A stretch of 39,368 nucleotides of DNA. Origin: Streptomyces roseus. GTDB lineage: Bacteria; Actinomycetota; Actinomycetes; Streptomycetales; Streptomycetaceae. Where the stretch lies: assembly GCF_001044425.1 (NCBI RefSeq), contig NZ_LFML01000069.1:1-39368 (forward strand), written 5' to 3'. The position numbers and the translations under genes were made by a program. Below are positions 1 to 17,109 of this stretch, one piece after another. The first letter of the stretch is position 1; the number at the start of each line of letters is the position of its first letter. Below the pieces are notes generated by a model. The model was not told the origin of the DNA. It worked only from the letters and a program-made list of their open reading frames with translations, and did not search any database.

Positions 1-1
1 G

Positions 2-7232
<7,231 letters not shown>

Positions 7233-7240
<8 letters not shown>

Positions 7241-10200
7241 GGGGCAGCGGCGCGGCCCCCGGCCGACCGACGCCGCCATCGTCGGGATGGGCGCCGTCTT
7301 CCCCGGCGCCGCCGACCTCGCGGCCTACCGGAGCAATCTGCTCGCCGGTACGGACTGCATCTCCGAGGTTCCGCCGGGGCGTTGGGATCCGGAGGTGTAC
7401 TACGACCCGGCGGGCGCCACCGGGCCGGTTCGCGGGGACCGGTTCTACTGTCGGCGCGGCGGCTTCGTCGACGGGCTCGCGGCGTTCGACCCGACCCGGT
7501 TCGGGATCATGCCGGCCGCCGTGGAGGGGGCCGAGCCGGACCAGATGCTGGCCCTGCACGCAACCGCCGAGGCGATCGCCGACGCGGGCGGCGAGGACCG
7601 GCTGCCGGCGGACCGCTCGCGGATCGGGGTGGTGCTGGGGCGCGGCGGGTTCATGGGGGTGGCGACGGCTCGGCTCGACCAACGGGTTCGCACCGCACAC
7701 CAGTTGGCGCAGACCTTGCGCGAGCTGGCGCCGGAGCTGGGCGAGCGGCGGATCGCCGAGGTGCGGGCCGCCTTCCAGGACGCGCTGGGCCCGGAGCGCC
7801 CGGACGCCTCGATCGGACTGGTGCCGAGTTTCACGGCGGCCCGGACCGCCAACCGGCTGGACTTCCGCGGCCCCGCCTACACCCTCGACGCGGCCTGCGC
7901 CTCCTCGCTCCTCGCCGTGGACCAGGCGGTGGGGCTGCTGGCCGGCGGGCGGTGCGACGCGGTGGTCGCGGGAGCGGTCCACCACTGCCACATCGCCACC
8001 CTGTGGAGCGTGTTCACTCAGCTGCGCGCGCTGAGCCCGAGCGAGCTGATCCGGCCCTTCGACCGGCGGGCCGACGGAACGCTGCTGTCCGAGGGGACGG
8101 GCGTGGTCCTGCTGAAGCGGCTGGCCGACGCGGAACGGGACGGCGACCGGATCTACGCGGTGATCCGCGGCACCGGCGTGGCCGGGGACGGCCGGGCGGC
8201 CAGCTTGATGAGCCCGCTGGTCGCCGGCCAGGTACGGGCGCTGGAGCGGGCGTGGCACCAGGCCGGTCTGGACCCGCGGGCCCCGGGCGCGCTGGGGCTG
8301 CTGGAGGCGCACGGCACCGGTACGCCGGTGGGCGACGCGGCCGAACTGGACACGCTGTCACAGGTGTTCGGCGCCCCCGAGGCGGTCGGGGCGCCCCGGA
8401 TCGGCTTCGGCTCGGTGAAGTCCATGGTGGGGCACACGATGCAGGCCTCCGGCATGGCGGGGCTGATCAAGGCGGCGCTCGCCGTGTACGAGGGGGTGCT
8501 GCCGCCGACCCTCCATCTGGAGGAGCCGCACGCGGACCTGGCCCGGACCCGGATGCGGCCCGTCACGGCGGCGGAGCCGTGGGAGCGGGGGCCGCAGCCG
8601 CGCCGGGCGGGGGTCAACGCGTTCGGCTTCGGCGGGATCAACGCGCACGCGGTGCCGGAGGAGGCCCCGGGTTCCACCGCGTCCGCGCCGCCCGTACGCC
8701 GCTCCCTGTCCCTGGGCTCCGCGGGCGGGCCGGTGGTGGGGGCCGCTTGGCGGGAGGACGTACTGCTGCTCGGCGCGGACGGCCCGGCGGAGCTGGCGCG
8801 GTTGCTGGCCGCCGGATCGGCGTCGGCGGGCGACGGGCCGTGCCGGCTGGCCGTGCTCGGGCCGACCCCGCAGCGCCTCGCGCTCGCCGCGAAGGCGGTG
8901 GCGCGCGGCCGGGCCTGGCGGGGGCGGGGGGACGTGTGGTTCACCCCGGAGCCGCTGGGCGGGGCCACGGCGTTCCTGTTCCCCGGCCTGGAGCCCGAGT
9001 TCGCGCCGGTGCTCGACGACGTCGCGGACCGGCTGGGACTGGAGCGGCCCCGACTCGGCCGGGGTGCCGAGCTGATGGAGCGGGCTCTGGACGCCCTCGC
9101 CACAGGCCGGTTCTTCGCCCGCGTCCTGCCGGAACTCGGGCTGAGGGCAGACGTGCTGGCCGGTCACAGTCTCGGCGAGTGGGCGGCGATGGTGGCCGGC
9201 GGGATGTACCCGAAAGGCGCGGCCGATTCCTTCCTGGACTCGCTGAAGCCGGGGGCGCTGAAGGTCCCGGACCTCGTGTACGGGGCGCTGGGCTGCGGGG
9301 CGCACCGGGCGCTGGCCGCGCTGCACGGCCTGGAGGGGGTGGTGCTGAGCCACGACAACTGCCCGCACCAGTCGGTGGTGTGCGGGGACCCCGCGGGGGT
9401 CGAACAGGTCCTGGAGCGGCTGCGCCGGGAGGGGATCCTGGGCCAGGAGCTGCCGTTCCGTTCGGGGTTCCACACCCCGATGTGGGAGCCGTACCTGGGG
9501 CAGGTCCGGGCGGCGTTCGCGCGGCTGCCGCTGCGGCGGGGTGACCTGCCGGTGTGGTCGGCGACGACGTGTGCGCCGTTCCCGGACGGGCCGTCGGAGG
9601 TACGGGAGCTGGTGGTGCGGCACCTGCTGGAGCCGGTCCGTTTCCGGGAGTTGACACTGCGCCTGTACGAGGAGGCGGGGGTCCGGACGTTCGTGACGAT
9701 GGGGCCGGGCAGCCTGCCGGGGTTCGTGGAGGACACCCTGCGGGAGCGCCCCCACCTCTCGGTGGCCACGTCCTCCCCGCGCCTGTCGGGACTGGCCGCC
9801 CTGCGGCGCACCTGCGCCGCGCTGTGGGCCGAGGGCCACGCGCCGCGCTGGGACCGCCTGGGAGACCCGGCCCCCGCCATCGCTGCTGCCGCGCCGGTCG
9901 CCCCCGACGACGACGCCGCCGTTGCCGCCGTCGCCGCCCGCAAGGCCGTACGCGGACGACCCGTCCCCCTGGACCTCGGCTCTCCGCTGGTCCACCTCGG
10001 CGAAGCGGCCCGGGCCCGCCTGGGCAGCCTGTCGGCCGGTCCGGGCGGGCCGGCGCGGCCCGTACCGCTGCCCGCGTCCGAGCCGGGAGGGCCGGTGCCG
10101 CCGCACCCGGCGCAGCCCGGCCGGCCGGCGCCTGCGCCCATGCCGCCCACGCCGCGGGCCGGGCGGCCGCAGCTCCGGCTGCGGCTGCGCGTATCGCTCG

Positions 10201-11765
10201 ACGCGCTGCCCTGCGTCCGCGACCACTGCGTGTACCTGCAACCGGACGGCTGGCCGGAGGACTCCGACCGGTTCCCCGTCGTGCCGATGACGACCATGCT
10301 GGAGCTGGCCGCCGACGCGGCCCGGCGCTGCGCCCCGCCGGGCGCCGCCCTCCTCGGCTACGACGACGTACGGGCCATGCGCTGGCTCCCCGCCGCGCCC
10401 GCCCTCGACGTCGAGGTCGACGTCCGCGCCGACGGCCCCGGACGGATCCGGGTCGGGATCGGCCCGTACGCCTCCGTCGTCGTCCTGCTCGGCCCCGGCC
10501 ACGCGCGGCCGCCCGCGCCCGACCCCGCACCGCTGCGCGATCCGGGCCCCGCCCCCGTCAGCGCCGAGGCCCTGTACCGGGACCGGTGGATGTTCCACGG
10601 ACCGCGCTTCGCCGGGGTCCACGAGGTCCGGACCGTCGGATCGGACGGCATCCACGGGGTCCTGCGCGCCCTCCCCGACCCGGGCGCCCTGCTGGACGCC
10701 GCCGGGCAGCTCTTCGGGCACTGGATGCAACTACGGCTCCCCGTGGACCGGTTGGTCTTCCCCGCCACCGTCGACCGGATCCGGTTCTACGGTCCCCCGC
10801 CCCCGCCGCACGCCCTGGTCACGGCCACCGCCCGGATCCGGGAGGTCAGCGACGTCACCGTGCGCGGCGATCTCGAACTCCTCGACGCCGCGGACCGGTT
10901 GTGGGCCCGGATCGAGGGCTGGACGTACCGCCGCTTCGGGGCGGACGAGCGGGTCTGGCCGATGAAGTTCACCCCCGAGGTGTGCGGCATCGGGGAACCC
11001 CAGCCCGCCGGCTGGACTCTGGCCCGCCGCCGGTGGACGGACCCCGCATCGCAGGAGCTCGTGATGCGCCGCTACCTCGGCGCCGCCGAGCGCACGGTGT
11101 ACGAGCGGCTGGCGCCGCGCGCCCGGGCGCCGTGGCTGCTGGGCCGGATCGCCGCCAAGGACGCGCTGCGGCAGCTGCTCTGGGACGGGGGCGCGGGTCC
11201 CGTCTTCCCGGTGGAGGTCCCGGTCGGCAACGACCCGGCCGGGCGGCCCGTGGCCGGGGGCTCCCTGGCCGCCGGGTTCCGGCTGTCGATCGCGCACAAG
11301 GAGCGGGTGGCCGTGGCCCTCGCCGACCCGTCGCGTCCCGTCGGCATCGACGTGGAACCGGTGACCGCCGACCCCGACGCGCTGATCCGGATAGCGCTCA
11401 CCCCGGCCGAGCTGCTCCTCGCCGAGGAGCTGGCCGCCCGCGGGGGCTCCGGGCTGCCGGCCTCCCTCACCGCCTTGTGGTGCGCGAAGGAGGCCGCCGC
11501 CAAGGCCGCCGGCACCGGGCTCGGCGGCCGGCCCCGGGACTGGCGGGTCACCGGGGACCCCGCATCCGGTGGGCTGCTGGTGCTGTCGCCCGAGGGGCGG
11601 CCGTACCCGGTCCGCACCACCGCACTGCCCTCCGCCGGGACCGGGAGCGAGACCGGCCCCGGCCCCGGCCCCGGCGAGTACCTCGTCGCCTGGACCGCCC
11701 ACCCCGCGGCCCCCTCCCCCGTCCCCTTCCACCTCACGGAGACCAGCCATGGCCACCACCACTGA
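7233..11765 (+). CDS. Polyketide/PUFA-like synthase, KS-AT-DH-phosphopantetheinyl transferase
   Basis: 1510 residues. The ATG at 7233 follows a GGAGGGGGG ribosome site and lies 8 bp inside the previous gene. The ketosynthase (about 12-430) has an intact triad: Cys222 in DAACASS, His360 in EAHGTGT and His401 in GHTMQASG. It is therefore not a chain-length factor, which is what the second KS of PfaC would be. The acyltransferase (about 570-870) has Ser646 in GHSLGE and SGFHTPM. A hot-dog dehydratase (about 980-1250) shows RDHC (His998), FHGPRF and DAAGQ (Asp1155). The C-terminus (about 1290-1500) is a Sfp-type phosphopantetheinyl transferase with GIDVEP (Asp1373, Glu1375) and WCAKEAAAKA (Glu1420), which would activate the ACPs here. 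No ACP lies within this protein, so it must use the ACP of the upstream synthase or the free ACP that overlaps its stop. Confidence 0.92.
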
Positions 11766-12105
11766 CGTCCTCGCCGAGATCACCGGCATGCTCGTGGAGA
11801 TCCTCGGCGACGAGTTCCTCATCGCGGAGGAGGTCACCATGAGTACGAGCTTCAACGAGGATCTCGCCCTGGAGAGCATCGAGTTCGTCGCGCTCGCGGA
11901 GTTGCTGTACGAGCGGTACGGGTCCGAGGTGGACCTGATGGGCTTCCTGGCGGAGAAGGACATGGACGCGATCCTCGCCATGTCGGTCGGCGACCTCGTC
12001 ACCCACATCGGGCACGTCACCCGCGCCTCCCTCGCCCGTACGTCCCAGGCCGCGGCCGAGGCCACGGCGAAAGCGACGGCCTCCGCGACGCGCACGGCCG
12101 GCTGA
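11749..12105 (+). CDS. Free-standing acyl carrier protein
   Basis: 118 residues. The ATG at 11749 lies 17 bp inside the end of the KS-AT-DH-PPTase gene, with GGAG about 8 bases upstream, so translation is likely coupled. Residues 1-85 have the four-helix ACP pattern. The phosphopantetheine site reads DLALESIEFVAL, so Glu replaces the usual Asp before the modified Ser. This differs from the SIDSIKRVEI site in the large synthase. Residues 90-118 are an Ala/Thr-rich tail with no known domain. It probably carries the starter, the extender or the finished chain to the tailoring enzymes encoded next; which of these cannot be told from sequence. Confidence 0.88.
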   Translation: MATTTDVLAEITGMLVEILGDEFLIAEEVTMSTSFNEDLALESIEFVALAELLYERYGSEVDLMGFLAEKDMDAILAMSVGDLVTHIGHVTRASLARTSQAAAEATAKATASATRTAG

Positions 12106-12112
12106 GCCCGCC

Positions 12113-12976
12113 ATGGCCTTCGTCACCGCGAACTCGATCCGCTTCCACGTCCAGCGGCTCCCGGCCACCGCCGGGGCCGTCGGCCCCGCCGGTCCCGTCG
12201 TCGTGTTCCTGCACGGGCTGGTCGTGGACAACCTGTCGTCCTTCTACTGTCCCCTGGCCGTGCCGGTGGCGCGTGCCGGCCACGAGGCCGTCCTCTACGA
12301 CCTCCGCGGCCACGGCCGCACCGAGCGCCCCGCCACCGGCTACGACAGCCGGACCGCCGTACGCGATCTCATCGCCCTGCTCGGCGCGCTGGAGCTCGGG
12401 CACCGCCCGGTGCACCTGGTCGGCAACAGCTACGGCGGCACCCTCGCCCTGCACGCCGCCCTCGCCCGCCCGGACCTCGTCGCCGGGCTGACCCTGCTCG
12501 AACCACCGCTGAGCGGGGCCTGGGTGGAGAACATGGTGGACACCCTGTCGGCGGCCGCGCTCAGCCTGGAGGACAGTCCGGTCCCCGCCGAGCTGCTCAC
12601 CCTCCGCCTGCGCAAGGCGGCCAATCTGACCTCGACCGCCGAAGAACTGCTCAACCGGACCAGTCTGATCGACGACATCGCGGCGAGCCGCACCTTCACG
12701 GCGGCCGACTACGCACGGCTGGACTGCCCCACCCGGATCATCTGCGGCGAGCACTCCGAACTGGTCCCGGGCGCGCTGGAACTGGCCCGTCACGCGCCCC
12801 ACGCCACGATCGAGATCCTGCCGGGCCTGGGCCACGACGTACTCAAGGAGAGCAGCGGGGTCCTGCGGGAGACCGTACTCGCCCATCTCGAAGCGACGGC
12901 GACGGCGGCGGCGATGACCGCGACGGGCGCGGCCCGGACGGCGCGCGCACCGCGGGCGGGAGCTCTGGTCCGATGA
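12113..12976 (+). CDS. Alpha/beta hydrolase (likely chain release)
   Basis: 287 residues, starting 7 bases after the ACP gene. It has the alpha/beta-hydrolase pattern: oxyanion strand VVVFLHGLV, nucleophile elbow GNSYGG (Ser106) and catalytic His in GLGHDV (His241). The usual acid position falls in ICGEHSELVP, where no Asp is present and a Glu may serve. Its place directly after the free ACP suggests a thioesterase-like release or ester-forming role for the lipid chain; this is inference. The C-terminal 40 residues are Ala/Thr-rich and probably disordered. The last bases overlap the next gene as ATGA. Confidence 0.85.
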   Translation: MAFVTANSIRFHVQRLPATAGAVGPAGPVVVFLHGLVVDNLSSFYCPLAVPVARAGHEAVLYDLRGHGRTERPATGYDSRTAVRDLIALLGALELGHRPVHLVGNSYGGTLALHAALARPDLVAGLTLLEPPLSGAWVENMVDTLSAAALSLEDSPVPAELLTLRLRKAANLTSTAEELLNRTSLIDDIAASRTFTAADYARLDCPTRIICGEHSELVPGALELARHAPHATIEILPGLGHDVLKESSGVLRETVLAHLEATATAAAMTATGAARTARAPRAGALVR

Positions 12977-14136
12977 GGGTGCTGTTCACCGTCCCCCCGC
13001 TGGCGGGGCACGTCAACCCGACCGTGGCGGTCGGCGCCGAACTGGCCGCGCGGGGGCACGAGGTGGCCTGGGCGGGTCCGGCCGGGGCGCTGGCCCGGCT
13101 GCTTCCCGCCCACGCCCGCGTCCTGCCCGCCGGGGACGAGGCGGGCGGCGGCTACGCGGCCCTGCACGACCGCTGGCGCGATCTGCGCGGGGTCGGCGCC
13201 CTGCGCTTCCTGTGGGAGGAGGCGCTGGTCCCGCTGGGGCTGGCGATGGTGGCCGGGGTGACGCGAGCAGCACGGGTCTTCGAGCCGGATCTGCTCGTCG
13301 CCGACCAGCAGGCGCTGGCCGGTCCGGTGGTCGCCCGGCGGCTCGGGATCCCCTGGGCCACCTCGGCCAGTACGTCGGCCGAGCTGACCCGGCCCTTCGC
13401 CGATTTCCCCAAGGTCGGGGAGTGGGTGTCCGGGCAGATCTCCGGATTCCTGGCCGCCTGCGGGATGCCCGGCGCGCACTGGGACCCGCGGTTCTCAGAG
13501 CGGCTGGTCATCGTCTTCTCCACGCCCGAACTCGTGGGGGTCGGCGCGGAGTTCCCCGCGCACCACGCCTTCGTCGGACCCGCGTTCGGGGCCCGCCCGG
13601 CGGCCGCCCACTTCCCGTGGCAGCGACTGGATCCGGAGCGGCGGCGGGTACTGGTCTCGCTGGGCACCCTCAACCAGGAGGCCGGCGGCCGGTTCTACGC
13701 CACCGTACTGAAGGCGGCCGAACGGCTTTCCGACACCGTGCAGTTGGTGGTCGTCGCACCCCCCTCGCTGGTCGGGCCGGCGCCCGGGAACGTACTGCTC
13801 CAGGAGCGGGTCCCGCAGCTGGAGCTGCTGCCGCACCTGGACGCCGTGGTCAGCCACGCCGGGCACAACACGGTCTGCGAGGCGCTCGCGTACGGGCTGC
13901 CGCTGGTGGTCGCGCCGATCCGCGACGACCAGCCGATCGTCGCCCGTCAGGTCGTCGAGGCGGGGGCCGGGGTGCGGGTGCGGTTCGGCCGGACCCGGGC
14001 CGAGGAACTGTGTGACGCGCTCACGGCCGTGCTGGACGATCCCGGTCATCGCCGGGCCGCCCGGCGGATCCAGGCCTCCTTCGCCGCGGCCGGCGGGGCC
14101 GCCGCCGCGGCCGACCGGTTGGAGAAGCTGTCATGA
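12973..14136 (+). CDS. GT1/MGT-family glycosyltransferase
   Basis: 387 residues, a GT-B fold enzyme of the macrolide-glycosyltransferase type. The N-terminus MRVLFTVPPLAGHVNP is the usual acceptor-domain start. The C-terminal nucleotide-sugar site is clear in HAGHNTVCEALAYGLP and APIRDDQPIVARQV. It would move a sugar from an NDP-sugar to the lipid/polyketide product. No sugar-biosynthesis gene is in the window, so a common cellular donor such as UDP-glucose or UDP-GlcNAc is most economical (inference). It overlaps both neighbours as ATGA, so it is part of the synthase operon. Confidence 0.9.
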   Translation: MRVLFTVPPLAGHVNPTVAVGAELAARGHEVAWAGPAGALARLLPAHARVLPAGDEAGGGYAALHDRWRDLRGVGALRFLWEEALVPLGLAMVAGVTRAARVFEPDLLVADQQALAGPVVARRLGIPWATSASTSAELTRPFADFPKVGEWVSGQISGFLAACGMPGAHWDPRFSERLVIVFSTPELVGVGAEFPAHHAFVGPAFGARPAAAHFPWQRLDPERRRVLVSLGTLNQEAGGRFYATVLKAAERLSDTVQLVVVAPPSLVGPAPGNVLLQERVPQLELLPHLDAVVSHAGHNTVCEALAYGLPLVVAPIRDDQPIVARQVVEAGAGVRVRFGRTRAEELCDALTAVLDDPGHRRAARRIQASFAAAGGAAAAADRLEKLS

Positions 14137-16058
14137 CACCTCCCCCCTTCCGCCGGGTCCGGTGGACCTCCGCGCTCACGCTGGCCGCGCTCGGCGCCGG
14201 TACGGTGCGCGCCCGGCGCCGGCTCCGGACGATCCCCGTGCTGCCCGCGCCGCCGACGGCCGTGGACGGGCTGCCGCGCGCCGCGGGATGGCAGCTGCTG
14301 ACCGCGCGCGGGGTCGAGGTGGACCCGGCCACGTTCCTGGCGGCCTGCGCGCACGCCGGCCGGGAGGGCCTGCGGGTGCTGGACCTGCTGCCCGCCGACC
14401 TCGCCGCCGAGCGGGCGCTGGGACTGCTGCGGCTGGTCGACCCGGCCGGGTACGAGGAGGACCGGCTCGCGGAGGGGCGCGGGGCCGGGTACGCGGTGCT
14501 CGTCGCGGAGGAGGTGCTGGCGAGGGCCGGGGTGGACCTGGCCGCAACGGGTCCGCAGGGGGCCGGCTGCCGAGAGCCGGCGGATCTGATGGCGCTGCTC
14601 CGCCGGTTGAAGGAGTACGCCGCCGACTCCACGGGCCTGGCCATCGCCCCCGCGCTGTCCGTCGGGCGGTCCGTGGACCCTGCGGGGGCGGCACGGGCGG
14701 CCGAACTGCGGGCCCAGGGGCTGCCGCCGGGGGTGCTGGCCGGCGCGCAGTTCGCCGGGCTGGCGCTGCTGGCCGGGCTCGCCGGGCGCCAGGGCCGGTG
14801 GGGGGCCGCCGCGGCCGGCCTGTACTGGCTCCAGCCGTACCTGGTGCTCGGCGGGTCCGGCACCCGGCTGCGCCCCGCCGACCTCGCCGGGGCCACCGCC
14901 GCCCGGCCGGCCCGCGCCCTCGGCGCCGCCGTGCGTACGGCCGCCGCGGTCCTGCGCACGCCCGACGACGCCGGGGCGAGCGCCGACGCCGACGCCGCGC
15001 GCACGGCCGCGTACCGGGCCGAACTGGCCTTCGGCACCGACCGGTTCCTGGAGCCGCGGCGGACCGACTGCCCCTGGTGCGGGTCCCGGCGGCTGTCCGT
15101 GCGCGTGCGGGTGCCCGATCTCCTCCAGGGCAAGCCCGGCCGGTTCGCGCTGGAGCAGTGCGCGGACTGCCACCACGTCTTCCAGAACCCCCGGCTGACC
15201 CCGGACGGCCTGGAGTTCTACTACCGGGACTTCTACGACGGGCGCGGCGGGGAGGGCGCCGGAACGGTGTTCGGCCGGCTCGGCGACTCGTACCGGGCGC
15301 GTGCCGAGATGCTCCGCCCGCACGCGGTGGACGCACCGGGCTCGTGGCTCGACGTCGGCACCGGGCACGGCCACTTCTGCAACGTGGCGCGGGGCGTCTG
15401 GCCGGACACCCGCTTCGACGGACTGGACATGGGCGACGGGGTCGCCGAGGCCGAGCGGCGCGGCTGGGTGGAGACCGGGTTCCAGGGCCAGTTCCCGGAG
15501 TTCGCGCAGAAGCTGGCCGGCCGGTACGAGGTGGTCAGCATGTACCACTACCTGGAGCACACCCGGGATCCGCTCACCGAACTGGACACCGCGGCCGCCG
15601 TCCTGGCTCCCGGCGGGTTCCTGGCGATCGAACTGCCCGACCCCGAATCGCGGATGGCGCGGCTGCTGGGATCGGCGTGGCTGCCGTGGTTCCAGCCGCA
15701 GCACCAGCACCTGATGCCGGCGGCGAACCTGCGCGGGGCGCTGGCGGACCGCGGGTTCACCGTTCTGGCCGAGGAGCACGGCCCCGCCCACCAGGGCAAC
15801 GACTTCTTCGGCGCGGTGGCCCTGACCACCACCCGGCTGGCACCGGATCCGGACCGCCCGTGGGCTCCCCCGGCCACGCGCCGCGGGCGGGCGCTGGCGC
15901 ACGCCGTACGGGCGGCGGCGCTGCCCTGCTTCGCCGGCGCGGCGGCGCTCGACGCGCTGCGGACGGCCGTGGCCCGGCGCACGGACGGCGGGAACGCCTA
16001 CCGCTTGCTGGCCCGCCTGGACGGCGGTCCGCGCCCGGCGCTCGGGGAGGACCGGTGA
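14133..16058 (+). CDS. Fusion: unknown N-terminal domain + zinc-ribbon class I methyltransferase
   Basis: 641 residues. The N-terminal 300 residues match no family I recognise. They include hydrophobic segments near residues 200-255 (LAGAQFAGLALLAGLAG, AAAAGLYWLQPYLVL) that could sit in or on the membrane. Next come two Cys pairs, CPWC (313, 316) and CADC (343, 346), typical of the zinc ribbon preceding SAM methyltransferases of natural-product operons. The methyltransferase core follows, with motif I LDVGTGHGH (Asp407) and MYHYLEHTRDP, then a C-terminal extension. It overlaps the glycosyltransferase (ATGA) and the next gene (GTGA). It probably methylates the lipid or sugar moiety; the N-terminal role is open. 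Confidence 0.8.
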   Translation: MTPPPFRRVRWTSALTLAALGAGTVRARRRLRTIPVLPAPPTAVDGLPRAAGWQLLTARGVEVDPATFLAACAHAGREGLRVLDLLPADLAAERALGLLRLVDPAGYEEDRLAEGRGAGYAVLVAEEVLARAGVDLAATGPQGAGCREPADLMALLRRLKEYAADSTGLAIAPALSVGRSVDPAGAARAAELRAQGLPPGVLAGAQFAGLALLAGLAGRQGRWGAAAAGLYWLQPYLVLGGSGTRLRPADLAGATAARPARALGAAVRTAAAVLRTPDDAGASADADAARTAAYRAELAFGTDRFLEPRRTDCPWCGSRRLSVRVRVPDLLQGKPGRFALEQCADCHHVFQNPRLTPDGLEFYYRDFYDGRGGEGAGTVFGRLGDSYRARAEMLRPHAVDAPGSWLDVGTGHGHFCNVARGVWPDTRFDGLDMGDGVAEAERRGWVETGFQGQFPEFAQKLAGRYEVVSMYHYLEHTRDPLTELDTAAAVLAPGGFLAIELPDPESRMARLLGSAWLPWFQPQHQHLMPAANLRGALADRGFTVLAEEHGPAHQGNDFFGAVALTTTRLAPDPDRPWAPPATRRGRALAHAVRAAALPCFAGAAALDALRTAVARRTDGGNAYRLLARLDGGPRPALGEDR

Positions 16059-17041
16059 CGGCGCCCCGGGCCGGCGCCACGCCGGCCCCGCCCGTACCGC
16101 CCGGCCCCGGCCCCGTCGGCCCGGATCCCGTCGGGCCCCCGCCCGTCGGTCCCGTGCCTCCGGACCTCGCCCGGCGGGCGACCGCCGATCCGCTGTTCCG
16201 GCTCGTCGCCTACGCACTTCAGGCCGCGCACGGTCGGCCGCCGGCCGCGGTCTGGAGTGCCCCGTACGCCTTCCACCTCGAACCACCCGGACTGGTCGCC
16301 GCGGCGGGCTGGCCGGTGGCGGCCGCCGCGGCGCCGCGTACGGACGGGCTGGTGCGGCTGAGCTCCCTGGGGCACCCCGCCGACAGCTGCGATCTGCCGC
16401 TGGCCCCGGACGGGCCGCCGCCCGCAGCCCCCGCCTGGGCCGTGCGCCCGTACGCCCTGCTGCGGGCCCTCGCCCGCGCCGGGTACGGGCGCGGCGGGAC
16501 CGACCTCCACCTCCAGGGCTCGCTTACGGAGGCCGCCGGGCTGGCCACGGCGGAGCCCGCCGAGTGCGCGATGGCGCTCGCGGTGGCCGACGTACACGCC
16601 CCGGCGGACACGGAGCCCGACCGTGAGGCGCTGGCCCGGCTGCTGGCGCGGGCGCTGCCGGAGGGCGACGACGCGCTGCGCGCGGCGGTGCTGTTCGCCC
16701 GGCCGGGCGAGGCCCTGCTGCCGGACGCCGGGGAGGGGCGGCGGCACGTCGGCTTCGACCCGCTCGCCTCGGGGTCGCGGCTGGTGCTGCTCGCGGTCCG
16801 CGGCGATCCCGCGGAGTGGGAGGGCGAGCTGTCCCGGGCGGTGGCCCGCGCCCGCCGGGCGGGGGCGCTGAGCGCCTGGCCGCCCGGGCGCGGGCCGGGG
16901 CGGAGCGTGCTGGTGCTGCTGCCCGCGTCGCGGACGGCGGCGGTACGGGCCGCGGTGGCGGAGGACTTCCGCGGCCGGGGGCGTCCGGTGCCCCGCTTCC
17001 TGAACATCGCCGTGGCCGGTGCGGCCCGGCGGGAGGAATGA
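16055..17041 (+). CDS. Degenerate galactokinase/GHMP-kinase-like protein
   Basis: 328 residues. The GTG at 16055 overlaps the previous stop and follows GGGGAGG. After a Pro-rich start, the order of segments follows galactokinase: PYAFHLEPPGLVAAAG (70-85) stands where APGRVNLIGEHTDYN should be, DLHLQGSLTEAAGLATAEPA (about 150-169) where the GLSSSAALE phosphate loop should be, and VGFDPLASGSRLVLLAVR where FD...LLVIDT should be. The end, RTAAVRAAVAEDF..RGRPVPRFL, resembles the galactokinase C-terminus. The GEHTDY, GLSSSA and GGGFGG signatures are all lost and roughly 80-100 central residues are missing. It is likely catalytically dead or repurposed, perhaps sugar-binding or a scaffold beside the glycosyltransferase. 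The homology call rests on motif order only. Confidence 0.62.
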   Translation: MTAPRAGATPAPPVPPGPGPVGPDPVGPPPVGPVPPDLARRATADPLFRLVAYALQAAHGRPPAAVWSAPYAFHLEPPGLVAAAGWPVAAAAAPRTDGLVRLSSLGHPADSCDLPLAPDGPPPAAPAWAVRPYALLRALARAGYGRGGTDLHLQGSLTEAAGLATAEPAECAMALAVADVHAPADTEPDREALARLLARALPEGDDALRAAVLFARPGEALLPDAGEGRRHVGFDPLASGSRLVLLAVRGDPAEWEGELSRAVARARRAGALSAWPPGRGPGRSVLVLLPASRTAAVRAAVAEDFRGRGRPVPRFLNIAVAGAARREE

Positions 17042-17109
17042 CCCACCCGCGAGGAACGAACACCCCCCGCCCCATCCACATCACCATCCACAGCCAGGAG
17101 GAACCGCTC

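Noticed and set aside
8941..9760. Second AT domain considered inactive or a PfaB-like remnant
   Set aside because: GHSLGE and the SGFHTPM segment are intact, so there is no evidence for loss of activity.
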